Numbered from the stretch's first letter, positions 33,276-46,010 are shown. The stretch: 64,000 nucleotides of DNA from Nematopogon swammerdamellus (GCA_946902875.1 OX336338.1:11709971-11773970), one strand, 5' to 3'. The notes: generated by a model not told the origin, from the letters alone. A program made the numbers and translations.

Positions 33276-33680
33276 TAGATGAAAGCTGGTTTTTAGAAAG
33301 ACTTATCCTTAATTAGTACCCTCGGTGCGCGAGTCAGAACTTTATGACCTTTATGAAAATATGTAATTAAACGCATAACATTTAATCCGACAATGCACCT
33401 AACGGTAGGTAACTAACGAGCAAACTGCAGGCAGCGGAGCGAAGCGTCAGCAGCGTCAGCCTTGCGTCAGCCAACAAGCGCAGCTTTCAAACAATGAAAC
33501 TACCTAACGTATAAGTAGGTACCTAGGTATCTATCTGCGTGTAGGTAGGTAGAGTAGCCTGCGCACTGAATTTTTAGGGTTCTGCAGCCAAATGGCAGAA
33601 ACTGAACCCTTATAATTTCGTCTGCCCGTGCGTCCGTCCGTCCATACGTCACAGCCATTTTACTCGGAGACTATTGGCAC

Positions 33681-33915
33681 TATACACGGTGTTGCAGTTG
33701 GCCCCGTAATATTTTTAACTGAACTAAAGGGGTTATTCTATATGTGAAACTAAACAACTTCTGTGAAGAAAAAAATTTTTTTGAAACAAAAAAAATATAT
33801 TTTTTCCATACAAATTTTAAATGCCCTAATCTCAAAGTGTATGGAGAAAAAAAATTTTTTTTTCTTCAATTAAAAAAGTCCTAGAACAAAAGTTGGGGTT
33901 GCAACACCGTGTATA
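33681..33915. mobile_element. 235-bp MITE with 16-bp TIRs
   Basis: Ends tatacacggtgttgca and tgcaacaccgtgtata are exact inverted repeats. The interior is A/T-rich with further inverted tracts. The TA at each end suggests a TA target site. Confidence 0.8.
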
Positions 33916-33979
33916 AATGAAATTTGGAAGGAAGGTCTATTCTATGAATCGCTACACAATGGTGCGGTGAAATTAGGTA

Positions 33980-34741
33980 AAAAAAAAACCGGCCAAGTGC
34001 GAGTCGAACTCGCGCACCGAGGGTCCGTATCGCCATGTCATGGTCAGCGCCACTCACGTGGCGTGGCGTGTTTTATGAAATGCTTTATATTAGGTAAGCA
34101 GCGGGTGGCCGAGTGGTTTGGGCATCGGCTTCTCATGCGGAAGGTCCGAGGTTCGAATCCGGTCGGCGTGTACCAATGAGTTTTTTCTGACGAAAAAAAA
34201 TACGTGCATACTTACACCTGCTGCTTCACCGTTCGGAACCGGTGTAAAACTGTAGGTCCCTTCCCTTGTCCCTTACTAGGTGGTAGGCTCAAATTGTAGC
34301 CGACTGGGTTGGTACCACCGTACTGGATGTAAGATGGCCGCATAACAACCTCGGTTGTGTTCTCCTCTAGTCCAGTATAGCCAACAATTCAGGGAAGTCT
34401 CCGGTATGGCACCTACCTTCTCGGAGGTGATATTGGCTAGTCAGAGCATGTGCTTTGGCCCCTCTGACTCAGCCACCCATACCGGATTAAATAAAAAAAA
34501 AAAAAAAAGGTAGGTAGTTAAAATTCATGATTAGTTAAAATGCTTCATACTCTTTTCGGTAGATGGCGCTCATACACTTTTTAGCTTCTTATATGGGGAC
34601 CCCCGTGAATTTTTTACTTTTTCTTATTTTTGTTATTTGTTGTTATATCAGCCATAATAACACATATTCTGTGAAAATTTCAACGGGCTACCTATTACAG
34701 TTCAAGAGATACAGCCCTCGGACAGACAGACGGACAGACAG

Positions 34742-34776
<35 letters not shown>

Positions 34777-34830
34777 GCGTAGGCTTAGTAATAGGGTCCC
34801 GTACGACGGATACAGAACTCTAAAAATAGA
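33980..34830 (+). mobile_element. 'accggccaagtgcgagtc' element split by a SINE
   Basis: The left part (aaccggccaagtgcgagtcg) and the right part, ending in (gaca)n and 'cgtaggcttagtaatagggt', form one widespread non-autonomous element. A related left end is at 44844. The SINE at 34100-34508 interrupts it. The tract cggacagacagacggacaga and its extensions cover about 34716-34778. Confidence 0.55.
34100..34508 (+). mobile_element. tRNA-headed SINE, full length with poly-A
   Basis: The head has Pol III boxes: box A gtggccgagtgg (34105) and box B ggttcgaatcc (34151). It is followed by the shared lepidopteran SINE body ('gtaaaactgtaggtcccttc', 'agtccagtatagccaacaat', 'ggtatggcacctaccttctc') and ends in a 16-nt A run. 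The central 'gtaaaactgtaggtcccttccctt...ttactaggtggtagg' block is shared with the 5S-headed SINEs. Minus-strand tails of the same family are at 31845 and 63354. Confidence 0.8.
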
Positions 34831-35599
34831 GGTGGCACACATCTACATGTAACTGAGGGAAGATAAACAATTTCAATGCACGTATAAGCGTGCGAGGATT
34901 CTCGATGGTGTGAGCAAAGAGTTTGTATTACGTCGCTGCGCTCCTCGTAATACAAACTCTTTGGGTGTGAGGTAACATTAGATAGGACTTAAAAATGATA
35001 TAACTTTTTAATATAAATTGTATAACTTCAAAAACACATCTATATACGAATTGAACTCTTGAAACTGCAGTATAAACTACACATAATATGTGTAGATATT
35101 ATAGTACAGTACACTGAAGCGCGTTACCTAAATCTGCGGAAAGACAGATAGAGACTAATTTTTTTTTTATTTCTTAGTTTTCAAAGCTACATTTTTCTTT
35201 TGCTTTCACAGGAGGATTGATAGTAAGTATGTTTAGTTACCATTATAATACTATTATAATACATTATAATAGCAATGTAATTTTTTGTGTCGCGCTCCGG
35301 TTTGCGTTTTATATTAGTTAGGTATGTATTCATACATCAAAGTGAAACACATTACCCTCCTTTCCATTCGCAGTCGGGTACCTAATGATGAAGATAAAAA
35401 TGTTGTGTAGGTATCGAGCTTGTGGCTTGCAATCTGAAAATGCTCTTGATTCTGATTGTATTTGATTGGAAACTGTTCTCGATACATATGGTGTAGGCAA
35501 ATAATATATATGTATTATGTAGATACGTATATATATATTATGAACTCTATGAAGTTTGCGCGTTCAGTGTAAAGAGAGCGGCGTTCACACCAGCACCTT
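34831..35599. other. Intergenic AT-rich; one perfect hairpin
   Basis: Arms 34915-34932 (caaagagtttgtattacg) and 34946-34963 are exact reverse complements with a 13-nt loop. No gene seen; short TA-rich tracts near 35500-35540. Confidence 0.5.
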
Positions 35600-36440
35600 C
35601 CTTCCAAGGCACGTCGCCTAATTTAAGCGACCACCTCGGGGTTCTCGGAGTCGAGCTGTCGCACGACCTGCAGGTCTATTCTTGTAAATTCTGACAGCGG
35701 AATCAGCGCTGTTGTGGCGCTGAGAGCCACTTACCAAAGTGGCTCTCAGCGCCACATCAGCGCTGATTCCGCTGTCAGAATTTACAAGAATAGACCTGCG
35801 GAACTTTCGTCGCCATATCGAGGACAAGGCCAAGCTGGCTTCTAAAAAGCTGCGGGCGTACTCAATAAGGTGCGACGGTATTTCACGCCGTACAAAAAGC
35901 TGCTTTTGTATAAATCGCAGATCAGGTCCTGCTTGGAGTACTGTACCATCGCACCTGTGGGATGGCTCTGCCAAATACCAGCTTGCGCCTCTGGACTCGA
36001 TCTAGCGTAGAGCCGTGCGACTACTTAGTGGGTGACCCCGAAGTGTCCCGCGATCTTGAACCACTGCAACTTCGCAGGGATGTCGGCTCCTTAAGTGTGT
36101 TCTATCGCTTATATCCCGTCGTGCCGTCCCCTTTTCACCTCCGCACCACGCGCACCGGGCAGGGTATGCATCCCTACACGCTGGACTTACCTCGGTCGCG
36201 TACTCTAACCGGTTCTGCAGATCTTTCCTCTACAGAACCGGTAAACTCTGGAACGCTCTCCCTGCCCACATATGTCCCCCCAAGTACAGTCTTGGGTCCT
36301 TCAAGATGGGCGTAAATAGGCACCTGTCAGGCCGGCATGGCATTCGCAACCCCCTCATACGACCGAATGTCCATGGGTGTCGTTAGACACCTTATGTGTG
36401 GCACGGTGCCACATGTCGCGCTTTCTATAAAAAAAAAAAA
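35600..36440 (+). mobile_element. Non-LTR retrotransposon RT C-terminal relic (Jockey/CR1-like)
   Basis: Plus frames carry LSDHLGVLGVELSHDLQ (35617-35672), then, after a palindromic insertion, NFRRHIEDKAKLASKKL (35802-35850). They continue with the CTIAPVGWLCQ/HLWDGSAKYQLAPLDSI region, VSRDLEPLQLRRDVGSLSVFYRLY and TRTGQGMHPYTLDLPRSRT, ending in SFKMGVNRHLSGRHGIRNPL and a stop near 36387. It shares its family with the relics at 9915 and 21775. Frameshifts near 35850, 35960 and 36200 make it non-functional. Confidence 0.75.
35673..35796. repeat. 124-bp near-perfect palindrome inserted in the RT relic
   Basis: Arms 35673-35732 and 35737-35796 are 60 bp each with one mismatch (59/60), separated by the 4-nt loop acca. 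The RT reading continues on both sides, so the palindrome looks inserted. 'tgc' immediately flanks both ends as a possible short duplication. Confidence 0.85.
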
Positions 36441-37155
36441 ATTAAGTCTGCATGAGTAGAAGAAGGAAGGAGTATCTACTCCTACCTTCTCCTTCCAGGT
36501 GCCGCATCACATATACATAAGTGTAAATTCATTGTCAGATTTAACTACTTGCTTGTGTGTCGTTATTCCTGCTCACAATATCTGATATGTCTGCCTCTAG
36601 CTTCAAAGTCCACAATGCTCGGAATGCCTTTATTGTTCTCGCTAAGTGCCTAACTAAAGCGCTTAAAACAGAGATTCGGCGTCGCTACCCGTGCGGAGTC
36701 GTGCGTGGGTTAGTAACATTAGATATTTGCGACAAATATTTGAACCTATTTGACGTGCTTCGTTCAAAAGCCTTTGTGAAATTTATTTAGGCAGCTTATT
36801 GTAATCGAGTGATCGCTGCGTTCGTCGCTTCGGCAAACAGCGTCGAGCGATCCAACAAGTTGGCGAATCGATTTTATGTTGGACTGGATACCGCATTACG
36901 CCCTGCCTGGAGAGATTGCCTCCTTGCCCCCGTCCCGCGCCGCACCCTCTCCCAAGACCGCCGCGCCGCCCCCGCCCCTTCGTGCCATACGTGCGCCCCC
37001 TAGCGCCGCTCCGCACCGCGCCCCTCAAGCTTCCACCGAGTGCCTTTCCCGCACCACCCTTACTCCGAATTCATCTCGCTAGCTAGTTAGTCATAATCAT
37101 GCAGTCATGTCTGAATCTCTCACAAATCTCAACGATTGTATTTGACATTTTGGCC
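36441..37155. other. Intergenic; unassigned open frame and CpG patch
   Basis: An open frame of 77 codons (36557-36790 +) has ordinary amino-acid composition but no recognisable family. A CpG-rich block with cgccgccccc lies at 36930-37030. I do not call a gene. Confidence 0.35.
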
Positions 37156-37159
37156 ATTT

Positions 37160-37860
37160 TTTCTGTTCCGTACCTCAAAAGAGGCAAAAAACGGAACCCT
37201 TATAGGATCACGTCGTTGTCCGTCTGTCTGTCTATCTGTCTTTCAATACCGTTTTTCTTAGGAACGGATAGAGGTTAGGTATCACGTTGATATTAATATC
37301 AAAATGTAGTGTAAAAAATGTAAGCTTCTAAGTCAACGCAATCACAAGATACGGCCATTTATGTCACATATTTTGCTACTAGCAAATAAAATCAAAACCT
37401 ATAGAGTACTTCCCGTTAACCTAGAATCATGAAATTTGATAAGAAGCAAGGTCTCACAGCACAAGTAAAAAAAATATCCGAATATAAACTTATGGTATGA
37501 CATTAAACACATTTATTGTTTGTTTTGTATGTCAAAACCTTTTTTCTCAGGCACAAGTCAAGATATCAAATTGAAATTAATATGAAAAGCAAACCCTTCG
37601 AGTGGTAGAAAATGGCAGCTTCTAAATCAACGCAATCAAAAGATACAGCCATTTATATAAAATTTTAATACTCGCAAACTCACTCAAATCAAATCAAAAC
37701 CTGTAGGGTATTCCTGTTGACCTAGCTAGAGTAATGAAATTTGGCAAGAAGCAAGTTCTCACGGCTATATTATTGTATATTTCAACTACACGAATGCCTG
37801 ACAGTCAAACCATTGCTGTAGTTTTTATTTATGCGTTTCGTGATTTTCCAAAACAGAATT
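37160..37860 (+). repeat. 'gttccgtacctcaaaagagg' repeat, copy 2
   Basis: Same order of blocks as 3110-3975: aaaacggaacccttatagga, tctgtctgtct, 'aagatacggccatttatgtc' and 'agaagcaaggtctcacagca'. Confidence 0.6.
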
Positions 37861-37883
37861 ATTTTTGTACATACAAAAGTCAG

Positions 37884-38250
37884 TCAGTCTCGGTAGCTCA
37901 GTAGTGCGGTCGGTCGACTGTTGTTAAGCAACCTTGAGCGCGGTCAGTACTTGAATGGGTGACCGCTCGACCGTTGGAGGGAGACCGTGGTGCGGATCCC
38001 ATGTAAAACTGTAAGGTCCCTTCCCTTCTTACTTTACTAGGTGGTAGGGTTTATCCCGCCCGGGTTGATACCACCGCACGGAATGAAACGTCGGTCAAAA
38101 TGGCTATGTAAATAGTTCGTGGTTTCCGTCCAGTTCAGTGTAGCCGACATGAAATGAAGGGAAGCACTGACATGGCACCTAGTTCACCCGGTGTTAATGG
38201 GCTGACATCACGGATGATGAAGCCAACCGTGTTAGTTTCCATTAAAAAAA
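37884..38250 (+). mobile_element. 5S-rRNA-headed SINE, full length
   Basis: The head contains a stretch close to the 3' half of animal 5S rRNA (gttaagcaaccttgagcgcg, then gtcagtacttgaatgggtga and ccgc). It is preceded by a gtctcggtagctcagt segment. The body and tail (ggcacctagttcacccggtg ... gttagtttccattaaaaaaa) match the minus copies at 42106 and 57804. Pol III transcription from 5S-type internal promoter elements is expected by analogy with SINE3-type elements. Confidence 0.75.
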
Positions 38251-38289
38251 TGCAGAAATATGAATTACGGAAAACTTACCTGAGTACTT

Positions 38290-38510
38290 ACATGATTTTT
38301 TGTTGCCCAAATATGGTGGATTTATCATGTGTAGTTTAGGAGTTCCTAAGGCTTCCTTCCGGCTCCATCATCAGGACCCTGGAAATAACATATGACTAGA
38401 GTACTTGCGAAAACAAATCCAACGAGCCCAAACACGGTCGATTTATCATGTGTGGTTTAGGAGTTCCTATGCTTTCATTCCGGCTCCATCATCAGACCCC
38501 AACTAACCTT
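38290..38510 (+). repeat. Tandem 'ggcttccttccggctccatcatc' repeat, copy B
   Basis: Two units about 128 bp apart (gatttatcatgtgtagttta at about 38320 and its variant at about 38448), the same family as 28870-29040. Confidence 0.65.
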
Positions 38511-41500
38511 TTCCTTATCCCGACTTTCTCGTGTCGCTCAGCGGCAATTTTTTTTGGAAGTCCGTAGATTCATTTCCAATGTGCTCGATAGTCGTGTGAG
38601 GCACGAAATCTGTGAATTTATTTTTTCTAAAAGGTTGAGCTACAGGGTAAACCCTTAACCCGATCGTCTATGTTTTAGGCTCAAATTGTAGCTGACTAAT
38701 TTGTCCAGAGGTATTTTTCTCAAATTTTTGATATCATTCTTTGTTTCCAAAATATCGAGCGCCAAAATCAAAAATTCGGAAAAAATAGAATTTGGTTTTC
38801 ACTATTTCGGCCATAACTTTTTTAGTTTTTTACTTTCTCGAATAATTATTTTTTCACCTTACAGCTCTTATCAATGCGTATTCATCTTTCCAGCGTCTTT
38901 TGAGCCTTTCTTGAATGTCATATCTTCACAACTCTCCGAGATATAAGGAGATCGCACTTTTTCGTGAAATCGGGGCCTATACAGGAACGAACCAAAAGAC
39001 ATTTTCAATGTCAACTCTCTTGCAATAACTTATCAGCTCTTGAAATAACTTATTTAAATTCCTATTCCGTGTATTTTTTGCTCAGCCTAAGTACCTATCC
39101 CGAGCGCGATTCGATGTTGTGTGTTCGAAATCTAATCCTCCGAACATAGTACAAACTTACCTACACTTGCCGCTCTACAAGATCTTGAATCTAAGTGAAT
39201 GCTTAACTACATGAAGTTTTCAATCTTGTCTGCTTCACTTTAGTACACACTTTAGTAGGCAATGTGTGGAGCCGGCTTTGAGACGTACAAGTTGTGGAGC
39301 ATTGTTGGTAGGTATCAAAAGAACTTGTCTCTTTGAGACTGCACCGAGTATCTAGCAACATTTTAAAATTTTCCACGACAAAACGTCGCATTTCATGTTA
39401 GCTATGACCTAACTAAATAATTCAACACTGTATGAGATTCCGTTCATGTGGTGAGCCAATGGTGAATGGCAAGTCGTTCTCTCAGTAACGTCTCCTCACA
39501 AGGAGACACGACCACTATCAAGTTACTGGCTGGGGGGATTTGAACGCTCGCCGGGTCTTGATGGGGTCCGATCATTATGTTCGTACTAATATAGGTATTC
39601 TGCTCTCATAGCAACCCTGTGCGTTCAAAAACCCACTGCTTTCCCACTTTTTACATGTAACAAGGACAGCTGCAGCCTCTAGTCACACAAGCCACTGGAG
39701 CTTTATTACTACACAAAACGTTTGCGAAGTCTGCATCTTACTAAATTTGGAATCGCCCTATTATAGGATATTATGAAATTTATGAAACGTCATGAGCAGG
39801 CATTTTGCGACCATAGACGCAGACTATTACTTTACATGCGAGTTATTACCGTGGCGGCGGCGTCGGCGCGGCGTCAACAGGTAGTACCTATACCTACAAG
39901 CCCTTTGTACCTATCTAGCTCCCCCCCCCCCTCCCCAGCACCTCCGCCGCGCCGCCCATCCCTTGCCGCGCAGCCCGCCCCCGCCGCCGCCGCTCCGCCG
40001 CGCCACAGGTAGCGAAGGGTTGCCATACCCCCCCCTCAGACTCGGTGGAACTTCTGTCGCACGAGTTCCGTAATTATTCAGGGAGGTTTATCTAAGTTGT
40101 TAAAGCTGAAGTTGTCGTTTTTAAAGGCGCGGAGTTTGCTTTACGTTTAGAGCTGCTGAAATGTGCTTTTCAGGCTGTTGTATACGAGTACTTACTAGCT
40201 GTCTGTTGATTGTTACGTGAGTTTACAGGATAGTAACCATGGCGTATTACATTGAATTTGGAGTTTAGTATTACTTTAAATTTCATTTATATACATTGCT
40301 TATATTTCATACAGGCAAATAATTCAGCAATGAAGCCGCATTAAAAATACTATATTGTTGTATATTTTCTAGAATATCTTTTAAACTATGCACTCTAAAA
40401 TTATAAAAACAGTTATATAATGTATTGCTTATAAAGAGCCCTTTTCGTTGATATGTCACATGATGTAATTGAAAAAAAAAAACTTTGTAATTAGTCCCCC
40501 AAAATCTAAATTCATTCATTTACCTACGCTATACGTCCGTGATTGTGTCATCAAACGCTATACTATGTATATGTTCAAAATATCAACTTTTTTCGTCCAG
40601 TAAGTAGGTTCGGATAAAATAAGCTGTGACAGACGGACAAACAGACAGACACAAGAGTAATAAGGGTTCACTTTTTCCTCTTCTGTGGTGCGAAACCCTA
40701 AAAAAACTGTTAAGTACGAGCGTTATTCACAAATAGAGGGTTCCGTAGCCATTGCCTTCATGCACGAATAGCGAAAGCATGCAGCACGGCGGACATACGC
40801 ATGATTTTATTCTAATAAATATTCGGAAAACTACTCTAAAAAATCGGGGTGGGTTGAAGTCGGGCCACTCCCGCTAGTTTTTGAACGTTTTCACAAAGTG
40901 TTTATACTCGTAGGCTGTGAGGCGTAAATTCCCGCCGAGACAACCAGTCGTGAACTCGTCGACGCAGACGGGCCCATATTTCCCCTACTCTCGGTGTAGT
41001 CAGTCAACTGTGTATTTTTTGTCCTCTCAACCAACAGGCATCACATTCGAGCCGATCGGAAGCGTCTGGGCCGAGGTAGAGGGCTACGGAGTTGAAGACG
41101 TCGAATTTCGTAGTCGGCGCTGAACGTCTTGATCAAGCTGATTCGAGCTGGTTGGATTTTCTTTGGCTTCTTTCTTCTTTAAACAGTAGCAGATCCCTCT
41201 CCACACTCGAGAGTGGTCTGGTCGGTCGCGAATGGGATTATGCCTTTTTATTATGCTCTTCCCTGATTTCGGTCTCGGCATTTAATTTCCAATCGTCGCT
41301 ATTTGTTTATGTTGCTTTATTTTTCTTATACCAAAATATTGTCAATACTCTTTTCTATGAAATACAGTTTAATTTGACCCAAACGGGTAAGTATGTAGTT
41401 TGGACGCTAGCTCGCTTCTGTGACCGCGCTTCGACAAATTTTCAGAGCAATCTTCCGGCGGGTATGACGTCATTGGTTATTAATATTATTTATTGAAGTG

Positions 41501-42105
41501 TATATTATTGTGTTGTCGTTGAATGATCTTTCAGGCGGTATAAGTATTATTAATTTTCTATTTGCTATAGTTTAACCGTACGAAGACAAAGAGAGAACAT
41601 CATTCACTTGATTTTTCCGAACGGAAATCGTTCGAAAAAATCACATGACCAATTTGCCTGACAAAAAAATCCAGACGTTCATTGAATTTCCGTGAAAACC
41701 CGTGACGTTCAGGCACTTACTCGTGTTACGGATACACACATATAGGTGTCTGCTTTAAAGTAGGAACGTGACCTGAACGCAATCTAGTAAGACCTTGCCT
41801 CCACCACCGTCAGGCCTTGCTTACCTACATAATCTTATTAAAAGTGTAGCGGCTGGCACTACGTGTTCGAGTGCCGCATGTGGGAGGGCGCGCGCGGGCG
41901 CTGCTGGCCGCCCTGGGCCACCACCACCGCCCCGACTCGACTGCCGCGCGGCCGAGCGAGGCTCGCTTCCCGTTATTACAGCGTTCACATTCCATTTTAA
42001 TTGCAAACAAAAAAGATAACCGCATATGTCTGATAGGTACATACTGTAAACGTATTATTGCTCGGACCTTTCCAATCCTCCCTCCCGTGAGTGCAGGTGC
42101 TGCCG
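38511..42105. other. Intergenic; CpG-rich patches, no gene supported
   Basis: GC-rich blocks lie at 39850-40015 (ccgccgccgccgctccgccg) and 41870-41970. A fragment of the 'aacccta...ggttccgta' repeat lies near 40660-40750. Open frames (for example 39773-40012, 41092-41496) show no domains. Confidence 0.4.
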
Positions 42106-42475
42106 TTTTTTTTTATGGAAACTGACATATTTGGCTACATCACCTACAATATCCGTGATGTCAGCCCATAACACCGGGCGAACTAGGTGCCATGTCAGTG
42201 CTTCCCTTCATTTCATGTCGGCTACTTACACTGAACTGGACGGAAAACACGAACTATTTACATAGCCGTTTTATTCAGTGCGGTGGTACCAACCCGGGCG
42301 GGATAAACACTACCACCTAGTAAGGTATAAGAAGGGAAATTACCTACAGTTTTACGTGGAATCCCAGTCACGGTCAGCCACCAACGGTCGAGCGGTCACC
42401 CATCCAAGTACTGACCGCGCTCAGCGTTGCTTAACATCAGTCGACCGACCGCACCACTGAGCTACCGAGGCTGAC
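42106..42475 (-). mobile_element. 5S-rRNA-headed SINE, full length
   Basis: It starts with a poly-T of about nine (minus-strand poly-A). It ends with the 5S-like head on the minus strand, including gttaagcaacgctgagcgcg and gtcagtacttggatgggtga, very close to the 5S rRNA internal region. It is one of the best-preserved copies in the window. Confidence 0.8.
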
Positions 42476-43630
42476 AACGCACGTGGTCTAGTTTTCGGAA
42501 CTATGGTCGTTTCAGTATCTACGGGATACCTACTTATTTGGAATAATTAAACGTGCTAAAATGCACGTCAAGTTTCCATAATCACTTAAAGAGCACGTTG
42601 TTAGTAGGTATAATCTAAAACTTTCTCAAAATACATTATTCAACACTATAACGCTAGCTTCTCTGATTGCACTCTATGGATAGCCTCGTAGCATGTTCTG
42701 TAGAACTGCCACCCTACATTAACAAAGAGCTTTCACAGCCTCCTCTAGAGCTCCCTTCAGTATCTAAATTCCTTTTACCCCCTTCCGTCACTCCTCACTC
42801 TGACTGAAGTTTCAGATTTAGGTAAGGTAATATAAATAAAGTATGTATGTAATGTATATATTATTATCTACATATTATGTACAAGGTGTCCTGGTCGTGA
42901 GGGCTAATATTCGGGGTTAGAAAACATCCCGAAAACTGGGTGGTTTAGTTCTCTTGTTATTACTAAGATATATATTTATTCTCACTTTCCTGTAAGTACA
43001 TATTTATATTAATTCCATATAATTATAAATTAAAACATTTTTCCTTCTGGATCAGGCCCTTTATTTAAGCACCACTCAGCGAGAGCATCACAGGTTGGTT
43101 GTCATTATTATCTTTATTTTCACATTTTTACCATGCATTTATCTTAATTTTACATATTTTATATTATACAAAAACTTATAAAAATACAAAATTAATATAA
43201 AACCTAAATAATAAAAACGGTAAATATCCGCCGTCGCGGGTGCAGGCCGTGGCTACGGACCTCTCCGAGACGACGCGAGACTAGCTACGAGCGATAGGTG
43301 GTAGTACTAGACTCGTAGGCCACCACCACCCCCATCTCGGAGAGCTCCGTATCCGCCGGGCTGCGGGGCGACGCCAGGCAGCTCTTCGATCCTTCTTCGG
43401 CCTTCTTCTTTAGTATACGCGGGCAGCCCTAGACTGATGCGTGTACTTTTTAAGTTCAGTGCACTTGATTCTCACTTACATTACTTTTACATTTTGTACC
43501 CGAGCTCATTTCAACCACACGTAAAAACATTTGACCGGCCCATACGTTCTATAAATCTGCCTACAAACAACGAACTAGCCTACAAAATGTATGGAGTCTA
43601 CTTTGAAAATTGTATTAATAGAAATATATA
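42476..43630. other. Intergenic; GC-rich inverted segment at 43218-43420
   Basis: cggacctctccgagacg and its near-complement catctcggagagctccg (about 43257 and 43333) bracket a GC-rich stretch after AT-rich sequence. It may be the 3' end of a minus-strand non-LTR element, but I could not assign it. Confidence 0.35.
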
Positions 43631-44690
43631 TACAGGCTGTTCGGCAAATCGACCGACAAAATTTTTTTGTAGGTTAGTGATACGTTTTGTCAAATGTCAC
43701 GTGGTATCGAGATACGATTTTTTTTTATTATTTTTGAAAATGACCAAAATCCCAGCTTTAAAGCCTTTTAACTTTTTAGTTTATGATTTTATCAGCACGA
43801 AATAAAATCTATTGAATTTTAAGATGTAAGTATGCTTGTTCTAGAAAAAATATTGTTTGATAAGGTTAATACCATGAAAAGGTTTTATGACCTCCCAAAG
43901 TCCCGAGAACGAGTAAAAATGTGACAGAATCTTAATTTTATAATTCATTAAAAAGAAACTAACAGCAATTGAGTGCTCCATTTTCTTTTAAAATGTTTGC
44001 TAGTTTACGCCCTTTTCAACGGTATACCACATGTCATACACATAATTCACAATGTGGTCAAAATTAGGCACAGAGACAGAACAAAACGACAACACGGGCA
44101 CTAATCGGTGGTCGCTTCCAGTATTGAGAGAGTTTTCGGGAGCATTTTCAAATTTAGAACATGTAACGGTCGCGCGGGCACTCTTGTAAATTATCCCTAA
44201 TTTTGTCGTTCTGTTCTGTCTGTGTGCCTAATTTTGGCCACATAGTGAATTATTTGTATGACATGTGGTATACCGTCGGAAAGGGCGTAAACTAGCGAAC
44301 TTTTTAAAAGAAAATGAAGCTATCAATTGCTGTAAGTTCTTTTTTAAAATGAATTAAGAAATTAAGATTCTGTCATATTTTTACTCGTTCTCGGGACTTT
44401 GGGAGGTCATGAGACCTTTTCATGGTATTAACTTCATCAAATAATATTTTTTCTAGAACAAGGATACATCGTTAAATTCAATAAATTTTATTTCGTGCTG
44501 ATAAAATCATAAACAAAAAAAGTTACAAGGGTTTAAAGCTGGGATTTTGGTAATTTTCAAAAATAAAGAAAAAAAATCGTACCTCGATACCACGTGACAT
44601 CTGACAAAAGGTATCATCGGTCAAAACGTCGCAAATGTCCCCACTTACCTACAAAAAAATGTTGTCGGTCGATGTGCCGAACACCCTGTA
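43631..44690. mobile_element. 1.06-kb foldback element, copy 2
   Basis: Begins tacaggctgttcggcaaatc and ends gtgccgaacaccctgta, flanked by TATA on both sides. It is homologous along its length to 26219-27298, including ggcacagagacagaacaaaa in the interior and both inverted arms. Confidence 0.8.
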
Positions 44691-44839
44691 TATATGTTGT
44701 TAAAAATGGATAATTAAATTACTGAATAATTCATTGAATGTAAACATACGAGTATCAGTATGTTAAGGTGCAGTTTGGAACACATAGACCTGCGACTCGT
44801 TTCGTACCGTAGCCATTGAATACGATGGACGATTTTCTT

Positions 44840-46010
44840 TAACAACCGGCCAAGTGCGAGTGGGACTCGCGCGCCGAGGGTTCCGTACCACCACGTAATT
44901 AGCTGGTTTTTATTATTAATTGTTTTACTTTAGAGTTTGCACTATAATCACACCAAGTTTGATGCAGGTATCTAATTGGCATTGGTTGTTTAACTACATC
45001 TAATTAATCATTGGGTATCTAACTATCATTGAGTATCTAACTAGCTTTGAGTATCTAACTACCATTGGGTGGGTGAAGGGAGAAAGAGGGGGCGAGAGGG
45101 GGGAGACGCACGCACATATCATTTTTGGGCTCTGTACCTCAAAAGAGGAAAAAAACGGAACCATTAAAGGATCACTTCGTTGTCTGTCTGTCTGTCAATC
45201 AAGACCGTTTTTCTCAGGAACGGGTAGAGGTATCAAGTTCATATTAATATCAAATACTAAGGTCTACGTTTCATCGGAGGTGTAATTTAATCTTCTAACT
45301 AAGTCAACGCAATCCCAAGATATGGCCATTTGTGTCACATATTTTGCTACTGGCAAATCCAAATGAAAATTGTAAACTTATGGTTAATGTCATACAAAAA
45401 AAAATCTTGTTTTGAATGTTAAGACCCTTTTCTCCGGAACGGGTCAAGATATCAAATTGAAATTAAAATGAAATACTAAGGTCTGGGATCCCTTTGCGGT
45501 AGTAAATGCAAGCTTCTAAATCTACACAGTCAAAAGATACCGCCATTTACGTCAGATTTTGATACTCAAACTCACTCAAATCAAATACAAAAACCTATAG
45601 GGTACCTACTACCTAGCTAGAGTAATGAAATTTGGCAAGAAGCAAGGTCTCACAGCACAAGTAAAGAAAAATCCGAAAATAGTTTCGTACTCGTAGTTAT
45701 GTCATATAAATAATATATTTTTGTATATTATTTCATCTACGCGAATGCCTGACAGTCAAACCATTGCTGTAGTTTTTATTTAGGCGTGTTGTGATTTCCC
45801 AAAACACAATTATTTTTGAATATACATAATAAAAATATATTGTGTAATGGTACGGAACCCTTCCATCCAACTACCACTTGGCGACTTTTTTATTATTATT
45901 TGTTAGTATATCCACCACTATAACAAATATTTTGTGAAAATTTAAACCGGATACCTATTAGGGTTCTAACATACAGCAGCGGTGTCCTACCTTTAAAGGC
46001 CCAGAAAGCT
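44840..46010 (+). mobile_element. 'accggccaagtgcgagtg' element with a nested 'ctgtacctcaaaagagg' repeat
   Basis: The left end at 44844 (accggccaagtgcgagtggg) and the right end at about 45840-45985 (ggtacggaacccttccatcc, then aaatttaaaccggatacc) belong to the family of 33980-34830. The stretch 45118-45895 between them matches the repeat family at 3110 and 37160. This suggests one inserted in the other. Confidence 0.5.

Noticed and set aside
35673..35796. 5' inversion (twin priming) of the non-LTR element
   Set aside because: RT-like sequence continues in the same direction on both sides, favouring an inserted palindrome, though I keep inversion as the test case.
36557..36790. 77-codon open frame with balanced composition
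   Set aside because: No family recognised, no start or splice evidence, and surrounded by repeats.
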